The notes: generated by a model from the letters alone, not told the origin. DNA of 64,000 bases from Hydrangea macrophylla (GCA_033977485.1 CM066994.1:47207155-47271154), one strand, 5' to 3'; positions 34,001-46,362 are shown, numbered from the stretch's first letter. Made by a program: numbers and translations.

Positions 34001-34745
34001 TTTAGGTTATCAAACACACCCTAAGACTCTATTTGGTTTGAAAATTTAGAGAAAAATAGAAAGACCAATGGGCTTGACTCACAAAAGACACCTTATGAGG
34101 TGAGAATTACCCAAACTTATAAGAAGCACAGAAGGGGACTATGCCCGGGCAATGTGGGACAATCCAACACACCCCTGGACCACATCAACAGAGTAGAAAA
34201 ACATACTTGTCGAAACACCCAAAAAAAAAAAAGGAAAGGAGAGTTGTCCAAAAGGACTACATTGTATTAGCTTAACTGAATTATAAATTACAAGACCACA
34301 CACCTATATACTATGAAGCGCAGACACTCCAAAAATGGTGTCGTTGGGGCACTAAGTGCGCACTCAGTTCGAGTGCAGCGCGGGTGCGGCGGGTAGTTCT
34401 TTTGAGTTCCTTCTGAGTTCTTCAGGTGTTTTGGGTGCGGATGGGGGCGCAATGGGTGCGCCAAGGACACGTTGGGGGTGCAGGAGAGACACTTATGGGG
34501 GTGCCGCGGGGCAATTTTGAATTAAAAAAAAAAGGTTCAAAAACAAAGTTTTGATATACTATGGGTCAAAAAATAAATAATGCAAACAAAAAAAAAACCC
34601 TAATTTATACCATAACAGACTGTGAGGCGCTGCAACACAGTCCAAAACTGAAAAAAGAAAAGAAAAAGGGGAAAAGACGGATCGACAACAGAGAAAAAGG
34701 GGAGAAGACCATTCCGGCGATCTACTACAGCGATCTAACAGGTTC

Positions 34746-34799
<54 letters not shown>

Positions 34800-37700
34800 T
34801 CTCTTTCTTTCTCTGTCGGTAGTATGAATCTTCCAGTTTTCTCTCTTTCCTAACTCTACTTAGCCCACGAGGAACCTAGCCCTAAAATATATTATTATAT
34901 ATACACACTAAATGTTTGGTCCACTAATTGTCTGGACTGATACATGCACTTGATGTTTGTTTTATTTATATTTGTTGGAATTATCGGAATTTATGTTGTC
35001 ATGATTTACGGATCACGTTATTTATTTTAATTAAGATTTGTCAGATTTGATCTTATTTTAGTTTTTTCTTTCCTTTTCTTTTTCCTCTCTTAGTTGAATA
35101 AATATTGTACATACTAGTGGAATAATATCAAGACATTACTTTCTTCTTGGTATCAAAGCCAAAAGTATAAACCCTAGCCCCCTTCCTCCTTCCGCCGCAC
35201 AACCACCTCCACCAACTCCCTGCGCCGCACAACCACCACCAGACCTTCGCCACCTCACCCAGCCACCACCCAGCCCCTCGCCGCCTCACCTAGGCCCTCC
35301 TCCCTTGGCCGCAGCCCACAAGCCCTGTGGCTCTTCCTTGGTTAGCTTCGGCTAACCCTTGCGCAGTCTATAGGCTGCGCCTTGCCCTCTTTTTGGGTCT
35401 TTTGATGATTTAGAGCTTTTCAGTGCTCTTTCTCCTTTTCTGTTGGGCTGTCCGTTCCTTTTGGCAACCCCTTTCTCTGACGTTTGCGCCTTGCTAATAG
35501 TTCTATTTGGTTGGTCCCTTCTTCTTCAACCACTATTACTAATCCTGATAAAAGTTTGGATATTCAGCAGACTACTCCTATGTCTCAATCTCGTTCGGAT
35601 CTCTCCTTATCTCAGCATATTCCTGGGCAACGTGTTACGAGTGTCCTATTGGATGGGAACAATTTTGCCGCATGGTCTCATTCTCTTCGTATTTTCCTAG
35701 GTGCCAAAGGAAAGACTAGTTGGCTATTTGGCACAGTGCCTAAGCCTGCTGCTACTGATCCCACATTCGATCAATGGACTATGAATAATTGTGCTATCCT
35801 AGGCTGGTTCTTTAATTCTATGGAAACTCGTATCTATCAGATGTTTATGTATCACACCTTTGTTCATGGTCTTTGGGATGCACTAACCAAGATGTATGCA
35901 CATAAGCGGAATGAGTCCCGTATTTATCAGCTTTATCGAGAGGTCTCTCATGCCTCCCAGGACTCTCTCCAGCTTAATGTCTCTGATTTTTTCGGCTATC
36001 TTCAGTCCCGTTAGGAGGAGTTAGCTCAGTATGAGCCTCTTGATGATATTGCAGCTGAAGCCGCTACTGTTATTATTCAGCGTCTTGATCGTTTGCACAC
36101 TTATCAGTTCTGATGGGTTTGAAATCTGAGTTTGAATTTTACACTCAGATTTTAAACACATCCCCTGTGCCTTCGTTTTATGAGGCCTTTGCTACGATTG
36201 ACGGTCATGAGCGTCGACGACGCTTGATTCAGGCTTCTCCTGCTCCTGTTCCTAATCCTACTGTGCCTGATCAGGTGACCTTTGCAGCTAATTCTGGAGC
36301 TCGCCACGGTGGTCGGCCACCACTGATTTGTAAGTATTGTAATGTTGTTGGTCATACCAAAGACCAGTGTTTTAAACTTCATCCTGAGTTAAAGAAACAG
36401 TATGGTCATGGCTACAATCCTGGATCTTCCCGCGTTGCTGCCATAGCTGATTCTGGCCCTGACTCTGCTACTCCGGATATTGGTAAACTTCATCAGAATC
36501 AGAGTTTGCTTCAGTCCCAGATTGGTCAGATCCAAACTCAACTTGGCTCTCTTCTTCAGCAAGCCCAACCTGCCTCCTCTTCCGCTGTCGCCCTTGCTAC
36601 AGGTACTTCCACTGCTTTACAGGTTAAGTCAGGATCTCCAAGGTGGGTTCTAGACTCAGGAGCCACTGATCACATGACCGATGAGTTGTCACTTTTTTCG
36701 ACCCCTCTTATACCTGTTAACAAAACTATAAGTGACCCCTCTTATACCTGTTAACAAAACTGTGAGTTTCGCTGATGGTTGAATCACTCGTGTCCATAGT
36801 TAGGGTGACGTATTTTTATCCTCAGATATTACTCTGTCCTTTGTTCTTCATGTTCCTCATTTATCCCTTAATCTCTTGTCTGTTAATCGTCTTGCCAAGA
36901 GTTATAATTGTGCTGTCATTTTCTTACCCGATTGTTGTCTCTTGCAAAACCTGACTTCGAAGAAGATTTTTGGTATGAGCCATGAGCGTGATGGACTTTA
37001 TTTCTTCGGGGAACCACCACCACCACCTGTGTCTTCCAGTCTGCAAGCGTCTGTTTTACCCAGTTCATCCTCTAGTTCTTTTTTTAATAAGACTTTAGAG
37101 TTATGGCATGCTCGCCTAGGACATGCTAATTTTCAATACCTTTGTTTACTTTTTCCAGCATTAATAAAAGCTTGTAAGACTCATAAATTTCATTGTGTGG
37201 TGTGTGAACTTTCGAAGCATACTCGTTCTACTTATATTCCTCGCATGTCTCGTGCCCCTTGTGTTATTGATATTGTACATTCGGATGTGTGGGAACCTTC
37301 CCATGTTACTGCTTTGAACGGGTACCGATATTATGTTACGTTCATAGATGATTATTCACGTTGCACATGGGTTAATCTGCTTAAGAAAAAATCCAAGATT
37401 TTTCCATTGTTTGTTCAATTTTTACAAATGATCAAAACTCAGTTTCAAACTGTTGTTCGCACACTCCGATCTGATAATGGCCGTGAATACATATCTAATG
37501 AGTTTTGTTCTGAACTAAATAAACGGGGTATCCTCCAACAATTTAGTTGTATATATACCCCGGAACAAAATGGTGTGGCGGAACAAAAAAACCGCCACAT
37601 TATGTCTGTTGTCCGATGTCTCCTTCGAGGAATGGAGGTTCCTAAATACTTCTGGCACTTTGCTGTCTCACAGCCACTTCTCTCATAAATCATACCCCGA

Positions 37701-40700
37701 GTCGTGTCTTAAATGAAAAGGCTCCACTGCATATTTTTCAGCCCGATTGCACTCTTTTTCATGTTTTACCCCGTGTTTTTAGTAGCACATGTTTTGTTCA
37801 GGACCGCAGTCCTCTTCGCACTAAACTCGATGATAAGGCTATTCACTGTGTCTTCCTTGGGTATTCCCCCATGTCTAAAGGTTATCGATGCTATGATTCT
37901 GTTTTTCGTCGGACTTATAATTCTATGGATATTACTTTTTTGGAAGATGTTTCTTTTTTTGCAGGTCCTCGTCATTCCCCTGCCTCGGTCACTCAGGAAA
38001 CATCCCCTGTAACGGATGAACTTCCCCATCCTATTCCCATTTTTGAGTCTCCTACTCCTGTGGTTTCCCTCCCACCAGTTATCACATCTTCCGCGGAATT
38101 CCGTTACTCTCGACGTTCACAGGCCCATGCTCCGCTACCCGATACTTCTCCAGATCCAGGTCCTCCTTCTTCTCCACCATTAAGACGATCCACCTGTGTT
38201 TCTCGCCCGGTAAATCGGTATGGTTACTCTTATTCTACTAATCACCCTCTTTCCCAGTATATATCTTATTCTGCTCTTTCAGGTCTCTACCATGCTTTTC
38301 TTAGTCAGGTTGATTCCATTTCAATTCCCCAGTCTGTATCTGAGGCTCTCCAGAATTCACACTGGGCCAAAGCCATGCAAGCAGAAATGGATGCTCTTCA
38401 GCGAAAGAACACTTGGGAGCTTGTTTCTCTCCCTCCGGGGGAAAAGACAATTGGGTGCAAATGGGTTTTTACCATTAAGTATCTTCCTGATGGCTCTATT
38501 GATCGTTATAAAAGCTAGACTGGTTGCCAAAGGATTTACCCAAATTCCAGGCAAAGATTTCAATGCCAACATTGCTCCCGTGGCTAAGCTCACTACTATT
38601 CGCCTTATTATGTCTTTGGCTGCCTCCTACTCTTGACCTCTTCATCAACTTGATGTCAAAATGCTTTTTCGAAAGAAGATCTTCAGGAGACTATTTATAT
38701 GGACCCCCCTCCGGGTTTTCGGGCTGAGGGGGAGTATTCGGGGAAAGTTTGTCGATTGCATAAGTCACTTTATGGGTTGAAACAGTCTCCTCAGGCATGG
38801 TTCAGTCGCTTTAGTGATGTGGTTCTATCTATTGGATTCACCGGATGCCATTCCGATCACACCTGCTTCAAGTTCGGATGGTCGATGCATCATCTTATCT
38901 GTCTATGTCGATGATATTATTATTACTGGTGATGACACTACAGGAATCACAGGGGTAAAGAAGAAACTTGGAACTGTTTTTTAAGATAAAGATTTGGGTC
39001 TCCTTCGGTATTTCCTTGGTATTGAGATTGCCCGGTCTCGTCATGGGATCTCAATGACCCAAAGGAAGTACATATTAGATCTCCTTAGTGATACAGGTAT
39101 GATGGGGTGTCGCCCTGCTTCTACACCTATGGACCCGAATCTCAAACTATCATCTGAGTCAGGAGAGCTTTTGCCTAATCCATCTTCCTATTAGCGTTTG
39201 GTTGATCGTCTTATTGATTTGACCAACACATGACCTAATCTCACATTTGCTGTTAGCGTTGTGAGTCAGTTTATGCATGCCCCACGTACTTCTCATATGG
39301 GCGCAGTTCACCATATTCTTCGGTATTTAAAAACTTGCCTGGGGTTGGGTCTTTTCTTTATTGCAGGAAAAGAATATGGGGTCTCATGCTTTACGGATGC
39401 CGACTATGCTGGTTCCAAGAGTGATAGACGCTCAACTTCAGGTTTCTGTACCTTTTATGGTAAACACCTTTTCTCTTGGAAAAGCAAGAAACAAGCAGTT
39501 GTCTCAAGATCATCAGCTGAAGCTGAATATCGTGCTATGGCACAAGGTTCCTGTGAACTTTTATGGCTCAGATCCCTTTTACAAGAATTAGGATTCCCTG
39601 TGAGTGAGCCCTCTACACTGTTTTGTGACAATAAGCCTGCTATTATGCTTGCTTCCGATTCTATTCTTCATGAGCGTACCAAGCATATTGAAGTCGACAT
39701 TCATTTTATCCGTGAGAAAGTTCGTGCTGGGATTATTACTCCATGTTTTGTTCCTTCTTCAGATCAGACAGCCGATGTGTTTACAAAGTCCGCTGGACCA
39801 TCTCTTTTGAAGTCCTTTGTTGTCAAGCTTGGCCTCATGAATGTATTTGCTCCAGCTTGAGGGGGAGTGTTGCAATTATCGGAATTTATGTTGTCATGAT
39901 TATAGATCACGTTATTTATGTTAATTAGGATTTGTCAGATTTGATCTTATATGTAATTTTCCTTTCTTAGTTTTTTCTTTCCTTTTCTTTTTCCTCTCTT
40001 AATTGTATAAATATTGTACATACTAGTGGAATAATATCAAGACATTACTTTCTTCTATATTATATACATACACTAAACTTGGCCACGTAACAAATGAGGT
40101 CCCCTACTTAATATTTGGCCTGATCACTTAATGTTTTACATTATTATAAGTTTATACACGTACTAAACATGTGGCCTTTATGTTTATGTGTTGCTTAGTT
40201 GCGTATATAGCCTTTAGTTTAGGAGTTTATTGCTTGTTTGTTATTATTAGGCCTTAATCAGAAGGAAAAAAAATGTGTAGTGCTAGAATGGTTCATAAAT
40301 AGTAATATATAAAAATGTATTTTTAATATTTTATATAAGTACCCCGTCGCACCCGCACTCTTGATTTTGGGAAAACTGCCGAACTCCCTGCACCCGCGTC
40401 CGTGTTTCATAGCCTATATATAGGGTGGAGAGAGCTATAAAACGTCCGAATCTAATCCTAACCAAATCAAAACTCTATCCCATAAATCATGGCATTTATA
40501 ACCTAATCAAATAAAATAAGATAAAAACATAATTTTCCTAAATAAATGGATTTGATTGGATTACAATGATAATGTTTTTCTATATTCCAACACTCCCCTA
40601 CAAGTTGAGGCACGAAAACTTGATAAAGTGACCAACTTGAACTTGGACTTGGACTTGAATGATCCTACCAAATAGCAATGCTAAAGATAGTAAAACAATG

Positions 40701-42393
40701 ACCAAAAGAATCCCAAATAGAAAATGTGAACCACCAGCATTTCAGCACGGCTCAAAGAAAGACCCAACAAGCAGATTTTTGCCCTTCATGATTCAATAGC
40801 AATAGAACCAGTCATGAACCCAGAAGCTCCAACTCAGGCTCCTAGTTAAGCAGCGGCAAGAGTACCACTACCAGAGGCAAGAGCCAGAACTTAAATTTAC
40901 TCGACGGATAATTCAGTTGCGACAAAGAGCACAATCAATAGGGACTACTCTGGGGATGAATATGAGCCAGAACTTCTATCCTCGTTTTTAAATGAATTAC
41001 TTCCCATCATTCTACAAGTGGTTTGCCCATCTTACATGTATACATCAATAGCCTTTAAGTATAAAGGAAAAACTACATAGAGAACGAGAAGACAAGAATA
41101 AAATTCTTAACATGAACATAGATGCATGCGTATTTCACTTTCGAGTACTATCTAATGGAATATGTGTGCCGGAAATCGTGTTTTCAAGTCTACATACAAC
41201 GAAAGTATTGGTTTATAGTTTGGAAGTTTAGTAGATGAGAACCCGATTTAAGATTTGTTCTCTTTCGAATTCGAAATTGATACTTAAAAGAATCCCAAAC
41301 ACTATGACCAGAGGGGCACTCTTTTAAAGACACGAGCTAAAAGCATCATATATCATATAGCGAGCGATAATATTAACAACATTATATAAGTATTAAGTAC
41401 CAAAATACACCAAGTGCAAAGTGTAAATTTCTTGGAGTGACTGAGTTTCTTGAGAAGCATTTGAACGTCACCATATCCCCTTTGTTCATACTTGAAACCA
41501 TAGCTGAACAAGAGCGAGGTATCAGTAACAGATGACACATCCAATATCCTCACACGCTCTATCCACCCAGCTATTTCCAATGATACGACATAAGGACATG
41601 AGAGTGTAAATGTCTGGTTATGCATTTCAACAATGAGAATCAACTTCTTTAGACATTGGTGGGTTAGACTCAGATTACTGAAACCATAACAGTCTCTCAG
41701 AGACAATTCTTCGAGCAATTGGCACCCAGATAAGATATTCTCTACTATCTTGTCACCCAACCCAACTTTCAAAAGAGACAATTTTTTGAGTGATTTCAAG
41801 ATAATTTGGCCTCGGGGCTTAATCTCACAGCGGGCCAATTTAAGCTCTGTTAAACAATTATTGCTAAAAACAACATTAGGCAACAAATAATTGTACCCTG
41901 GTTCAAATCCACTGCAAGCCAACAAATCAAGATCAAGAACTTCAACCCTTTTCCTAACTGTGAATCGAACCCAAGTGTCGATTTCATTTGACATACTCTT
42001 CTCTCTACTTACAGATTCATGATCTTCAGAATTACTCTCTGCATAATAGAAACAGAATCCAAGTCTGAGACGAAATCTAGAGATTGAAGAGCAATCATGA
42101 AGAATCAATGCGTGACGGATTAAATTCAGGAACTTTTCATCATAATCTGGACCATCACCATCTTCATCGTAATACTCGCATTCATGGAATGTGCAATGAT
42201 CAAAATCTAGGGTTTGAACAGTGGTCCAAAGGTTTCTGAATCTTGGGATGAGGACTGAAGTTTTGACAGCATCTTTTGTGGGCAAAAATGAGAGAATGTG
42301 GGAGAGAACTGAATCTGGTAAACTGGAGATCCTATCTTCTTCTTCTTCTTCAGAAATCTTAACCATTTTCGAATCTCTATCCATACTTTGCAT
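31083..42393 (-). CDS. F-box/LRR/FBD protein gene with a 9.7-kb transposon-filled intron
   Basis: Exon 1 is 42393-41401 (331 codons), starting MQSMDRDSKMVK; it holds the F-box (DRISSLPDSVLSHILSFLPTKD region) and leucine-rich repeats. It ends ...LCTWCIL at a GTACTT donor. Exon 2, 31709-31536, follows a TATAG acceptor in phase 0 and restores the family sequence: VFTIWQFLNLPCPSFNW, LTKCQHPGISLLLRKSP. After a ~90-bp intron (donor GTAAGC at 31535) exon 3, from about 31450 to 31083, gives the FBD domain (YWNSLESDFHCLKHHLKK, KFLLESAMVLEEMVIS) and the stop. All three exons are open, giving about 505 residues, normal for this family. Such proteins are substrate adaptors of SCF ubiquitin ligases. The exact exon 3 acceptor is uncertain. 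It is not of the SLF/FBA type. Confidence 0.8.
31770..32859. other. Intron 1 of the F-box gene, unassigned part
   Basis: No gene or element is recognised. A-rich runs lie at 32616-32650. Confidence 0.4.
32860..33555 (+). mobile_element. L1-type LINE 3' end, interrupted by a TRIM
   Basis: Reading across the TRIM insertion, the plus strand encodes the C-terminal end of an L1 ORF2: VYGLWKERNNRTF before the insertion (to 32932) and KNTSTPQEILLKNLIS after it, with a stop near 33330. This matches the YxxWxERNxRxF motif of plant LINEs. The 3' UTR continues (gtatatcctgggatatgcc, cttgtactttttgtac) to a short A-rich end near 33555. The 5' end is not defined and the element is truncated. Confidence 0.7.
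32933..33231 (+). mobile_element. TRIM (miniature LTR retrotransposon), 299 bp
   Basis: LTRs of 74 bp (32933-33006) and 73 bp (33159-33231) run from TGTTGAAGCT to GGTAACTTAACA. The primer site TGGTATCAGAGCC (33007-33019, initiator tRNA-Met type) abuts the first LTR, and gagggaggg precedes the second. The 5-bp duplication GAACT is perfect (32928-32932, 33232-33236). The internal region has no coding capacity but carries GTTCGACTC at about 33051-33059, which fits a pol III B box. Movement would depend on enzymes supplied in trans. Confidence 0.92.
33746..34021. mobile_element. Tourist-like MITE (PIF/Harbinger)
   Basis: Inverted ends GGGTCCGTTTGATAA and GGGTGTGTTTGATAA are flanked by TAA on both sides (33743-33745, 34022-34024), the 3-bp duplication of PIF/Harbinger. 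It is 276 bp long and non-coding, and contains internal inverted repeats around actgaaaattcag. Confidence 0.85.
34973..40056 (+). mobile_element. Ty1/copia retrotransposon with short, non-canonical LTRs
   Basis: The 5' LTR 34973-35147 (175 bp) and 3' LTR 39868-40056 (189 bp) start TGTTG and end TTTCTTCT, so the termini are TG...CT rather than TG...CA. The primer site TGGTATCAAAGCC (35148-35160, initiator tRNA-Met type with one change) abuts the 5' LTR; gagggggag (39859-39867) precedes the 3' LTR. The duplication ATATT is perfect (34968-34972, 40057-40061). The LTRs differ by a ~16-bp indel and several substitutions, so the copy is old. Confidence 0.92.
35484..39860 (+). pseudogene. Copia gag-pol, heavily frameshifted
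   Basis: Gag is readable from about 35580 (LLDGNNFAAWSHSLRIFLG) to a zinc knuckle CKYCNVVGHTKDQC (about 36330). Protease (WVLDSGATDHMT, 36646) is followed by integrase 36876-37688 (ELWHARLGHANF, HSDVWEPS, NGVAEQKNRH), reverse transcriptase from 38345 (WAKAMQAEMDAL, CKWVFTIKY, SLYGLKQSPQAW, YVDD at 38904) and RNase H (CFTDADYAGSKSDRRS, AEYRAMAQ, DNKPAI), ending at 39860. The domain order PR-INT-RT-RH is that of copia. Stops or shifts occur at 36012, near 36110, after 36766, at 37688, 38518, 38636 and 39192. A 34-bp tandem duplication lies at 36701-36768. It cannot be functional. Confidence 0.92.
40422..40640 (-). mobile_element. Copia LTR fragment with the adjoining pol end
   Basis: On the minus strand CTTGTAGGGGAG (polypurine tract) is followed at about 40588 by TGTTGGAATATAG, the usual copia LTR start, and about 165 bp of AT-rich LTR. 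No second LTR is seen. Confidence 0.5.
40641..41400. other. Intron 1 of the F-box gene, exon-proximal part
   Basis: I see no gene or repeat here. The donor is at 41400-41395. Confidence 0.5.
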
Positions 42394-42448
42394 GTTGAAA
42401 AACGATTGACTACCCAAAAGATTTGTTAATTGCTAATTGGGATTGATT

Positions 42449-42459
42449 TTTTATATATT
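42449..42459 (-). promoter_or_regulatory. TATA box of the F-box gene
   Basis: The minus strand reads ATATATAAAAAATC about 60 bp before the ATG at 42393. Confidence 0.5.
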
Positions 42460-42884
42460 CTATTAGGCAAAGGTGTGGGTCTCAAAAAGAATTCATCCAA
42501 AGGCCAAAAGTTACCCATTTGCTCAACTTTAGATCGTTGCCCTCATTCATATCACATTCATTTTTCACCATTGGATCAACTACATCCAACAGTCTACAAA
42601 AAATCTCACCTAACACCCTTTACCCACAATATAGTTTCCATAACACACGCACAAATCTCTCCACGACTCTAGTGCAATCACGTTTCTTCCTCACCATATA
42701 CCCTCACTCACGATTACAACTTCCCATATTGCCATATACCTCTCCTCCCTCCATGGAAACTTCTCTCTCTCTTTCTCTCTACAGCAAAAAACACAGACGA
42801 ATCCACTCTCTTCTAAACACACTCGCGTCTAATCTCCAACCACAAACAGGTGTAGTCTCTCTCTCTCTCTCTCCCTCTCATTTG

Positions 42885-45800
42885 CAGGGGCGTAGCCAGG
42901 AATTGCATCCAGTGGGTACCAAATTGAGAGCTCAAGAAACATGATTTTTTTTTTTTTTTTTTTTGTGAATACTAAAAACATGACAAAGTGAAAATTACCA
43001 CATAAAGATATAACATCTCTTACATAACATAATATCCAAAAACAACATGATATTGTTTACAATAATCCTCTTCGAGACTTCATCTTTTGAAAACGTTGAA
43101 TGATATCTTCATTATCAATGGTCTCGAATATGTCTTTCTCAATATATGTCACCAAGCAATCATTCATCAAATCATCTCCCAATCAATTGCGTAGTTGAGT
43201 CTTGATGATTTTCATTGCAGAAAATACTCTTTCTACAGTTGCAGTTGCAACGGGTAAAAGTAGTGCCAACTTCACGAGCATATATACTAGTGGATAAGCA
43301 CGATGCTTTTTCAATTGAACCAATTTTTTTAGCAAGTCGACTAACTCCCATAACTTCAGAAAATTGGTTGTTGGAGCGTACATCCAAAATATAGTTATCA
43401 AGTTGATGCTCAAGTGCAATTAACTCTATTGCTGAAAAATCGTTAGGGTAAAACTCAGCAAACCGAAGCAACTTTGTCTTATCATATGTAGAAAATGAAT
43501 TGGTTGGATCAAGACAAACCATACACAACAACAACTCGGTAGTCACCTCACTAAAACGGTTCTTCAACTCTATAATTTGTGAATCTATCACAGCATACAT
43601 TTCAACACGATAATTATATAGATTTGTGCTTTCTTGAACATTGCGATGTGATCTCCCTTGAAATACAAATAAGTCTTCCATCTTTGGAATGTTGATCTTA
43701 TGCTTAATACAAAACAAAGACACTACGTTCAACAATGATTCCCATCCATCATCTCTTATGTTTTGGAGTTGTTGCTTGGTTACTTTCACAAAAGCCATGG
43801 CATTTACAATGTCCTGGTCTTTTCTTTGTAACGCTTGTGACAAATCATTTGTAATTCCCAAGATAGTTTTTATCAAGTGTAAGGTAAATGCAAATTCAAA
43901 ACATTGAATGAGTACCAGTAGATTATCTGCTTGAGCTCTTTGCTTTGCAAGCGTGCCATCCTCTCCGATAACCAAAAGAACATCAACCACAGAAGAGAAC
44001 AAGCCAACCAAACTTATAAGTGTACCATAATGAGAACCCCAACGTGTGTCTCCTGCCCGTTTCAATGTTGTTTCTTGATTCAAACTTGTACCAGTCAATA
44101 TTTCACCTAAGCAAATTCCTTGAATAACCTTTTCAAAATGTTTTTGTCGAAGAATATCTCTATGTTTGCACGAGGCTCCAACAACATTTGACAAAATTGC
44201 AACGGTCTCAAAGAATGTAGAAATCTTCGAGTGATTTTCTGCAACAGTTACAAGTGTCAATTGAAGTTGATGAGCAAAACAATGAACATAAAAAGCACAT
44301 TCATTCTCCGCCATAATCTGACTTTTAAGACCGTTGAATTGTCCTTGCATATTGCTATCTCCATCATAACCCTGCCCGCGTAAACTTGATATACTCAATC
44401 CATGTTTGGAAAATAGAGCCTCTATAGCAGCCTTAAGTGATGAGGCAATAGAATCACTAACATGTACAATGCCAAGAAAGCGCTCAATGATGAACCCTCT
44501 ATCGTCAACATAACGTAAAGCAACAGCCATTTGCTCTTTCATGGATATATCACGGGCCTCATCAACTAAGATAGAAAATAATACATCGCCAACCTCTCTA
44601 ATGATTACATTTGTAGTCTCAGTTGCAATGGCACTAATAATATCATATTGAATTACGGGTGATGTCAATTGAAGATCTCCAGAAGCATTCTTCAATACAA
44701 CTTTATTGATCTCCTCATTGTGGTCGGCAAGAAATTGTAAGAGCTCAATAAAATTTCCCTTATTTATTCATTCCTCAGATTCATCATGACCACGGAAAGC
44801 CAATCCTTGACGCAAAAGAAACCTAATGCAATCAACTGATGCGTTAAACGACTACGATAATCAACTCGAGTTTGATTAGAATGGTTTGACAAACAAACTT
44901 CTATGTGTTATTTTTGATTCATTAAATCTTGGCAAGCCTTCATGCATGTGTTATGAATACTATTAACCTCTCCAACATGAACATCAAGCCTTCTTTTCTT
45001 CCTCCAATTTGTAAACCCCTCACCAACAAATGCATCACCACCCCCTTGGCCCCCATGATCGGCTTTGAAAAGATAACAAAACAAACAAAAGGCAGCATCT
45101 TTTGATTTACTATACTCCAACCAACTAGAATGGTCCTTGAACCATGAAGGAATAAATCTACGCTTCATAGTTCCAAAATTTCTCCAAGGAAAATCATAAT
45201 TTTTAGGCTGACAAGGGCCTTTTTGCAAATATGCTCGTCGAACATTCTCTTTATTAGCCATATTTTTATTGATACTTGTCCTTAATCCAGGATCAACCAC
45301 AAGTTCTATATTGGAAGGAACATTTGGAGAAGTAAAACCTACATTTGGAGAAGTAGAAGCTACATTTGGAGAAGTAGAAGCTATATTTGGAGAAGAATCC
45401 CCTACATTTGATCTAACTTTATTGCAATACTTCTCCATTACTATTTCTGAAATAATGAATAGCAAATATTCAATCAATATTTATTCACATATTCAATCAA
45501 TATTCAATATTTCAAAAAATAAAAAATAAAAAAAATTGAAAAATATGAAATACCCAATCAATATTGAATAAAAAATTGGCAAATATGCAATACCCAATCA
45601 ATATTCAATACTCAATCAGTGTTCTCAAATAGTAGAAGAAAACCCCCAAATTTACTCAATACTAGTAGAGTTGAGGAGTTACCTTTGATTGTGGAAGAAA
45701 AATCCCAAATTTGTAGGCAAGCCCTATGTTTGTATAGATGCCCAAAATGAGGAACAAATGTACACCACCATTGATGAGTAGACCTTGGAGAGGAGAAGGA

Positions 45801-46262
45801 AAATCCATGAATAAACCACACCAAACTTAAAGAGATCAGAGAAATAAAAAATAGCAACAAGAAGATGAGTTACCTTTGAGCTTCTCTGCCCCTCTGTAAC
45901 GTGTGAAACAAGAAAGAGACAAAGTAAGCCTTTTTTTTATAAAGACAGAGAGTGCCTTTTGGAAATCTGATGGGGACTTGGTCCCTTGAGTTTTGTTTAA
46001 TTAGATTTTTAAATGGTCAATGCATAAAGCTATATATATATATATATAAATGAAAAGTCAAAGACTCAAAAGTGAAGTGGGTTTATTCAATTGGTGGGAC
46101 AGTCCGAGAGTGAGTGGGTACAAGTAGTGAAGCTACTGGAGCAAATTCAATTTGAAAGGTACAAAGGGGCTAAAGCTTAGAAGTGGTATATAAAAAAAAT
46201 TCAAAGGCAAAATTTCAGTGGGTACCAAAGTACTCACTGGTTCTTATATACATACGCCCCTG
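42885..46262 (-). mobile_element. hAT transposon, TTF/DUF4371 type
   Basis: Termini CAGGGGCGTAGCC (42885) and, inverted, CAGGGGCGTATG (46262) match the hAT pattern. Flanks CTCATTTG (42877-42884) and CTCATATG (46263-46270) form an 8-bp duplication with one mismatch. The element is 3378 bp with a minus-strand transposase. Confidence 0.88.
43172..45438 (-). pseudogene. hAT transposase (TTF zinc finger, DUF4371, hAT C-terminal dimerisation)
   Basis: The start MEKYCNKVRSNVGDS is at 45438, followed by short SPNVASTSPNV repeats. The TTF-type finger (FIPSWFKDHSSWLEYSK, AAFCLFCYLF) is in the first frame, which ends at 44908. After several stops (44696-44907) the frame reopens with NASGDLQLTSPVIQYDI, VLFSILVDEARDIS, GQGYDGDSNMQG and FYVHCFAHQLQLTLV (RNase H-like catalytic core), ending near 43330. 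The dimerisation motif PVATATVERVFSAMK is in another frame (43183-43300). So the gene has stops and at least one frameshift and is dead. The family resembles the zinc finger MYM/TTF hAT transposases of plants and animals. Confidence 0.88.
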
Positions 46263-46362
46263 CTCATATGTCTATTGTTTCTCAGATCTCGATTCAGCGA
46301 ATTGTTGTTCTTTTGGGGTGGTGGCAAGGAGGTTACTAAATTTTTGGGCTGGTGGCAATGTG

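Larger units (their letters stand above)
34311..40412. mobile_element. Non-autonomous DNA transposon holding the copia element
   Basis: Ends are CTATGAAGCGCAGACAC and, inverted, CTATGAAACACGGACGC. CCTATATA occurs on both sides (34303-34310, 40413-40420) as an 8-bp duplication. Without the copia insertion the element is about 1 kb. It contains a TC microsatellite at 34746-34796 and no transposase. The superfamily is uncertain (hAT by duplication size). Confidence 0.65.
42753..46352 (+). other. Possible two-exon gene fragment split by a hAT element
   Basis: From ATG at 42753 a frame reads METSLSLSLYSKKHRRIH and onward to a donor ACAG|GTGTAG at 42849. On the far side of the hAT element the acceptor TTTCTCAG (ends near 46286) would continue in phase as DLDSANCCSFGVVARR and LLNFWAGGN to a possible donor AAT|GTGTAA. 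The joined frame is open, and the hAT sits in the putative intron. I do not recognise the product; it could be a short target-peptide-bearing protein or chance. It would be divergent from the F-box gene, whose ATG is 360 bp away. Confidence 0.3.

Noticed and set aside
41353..41400. C-terminal VLNTYIMLLILSLAI as part of the F-box protein
   Set aside because: It lies past a GTACTT donor, and exon 2 restores the family sequence in phase.
41353..42393. F-box gene as an S-locus SLF/SFB gene
   Set aside because: It has LRR and FBD regions, not the FBA-type C-terminus of SLF/SFB proteins.
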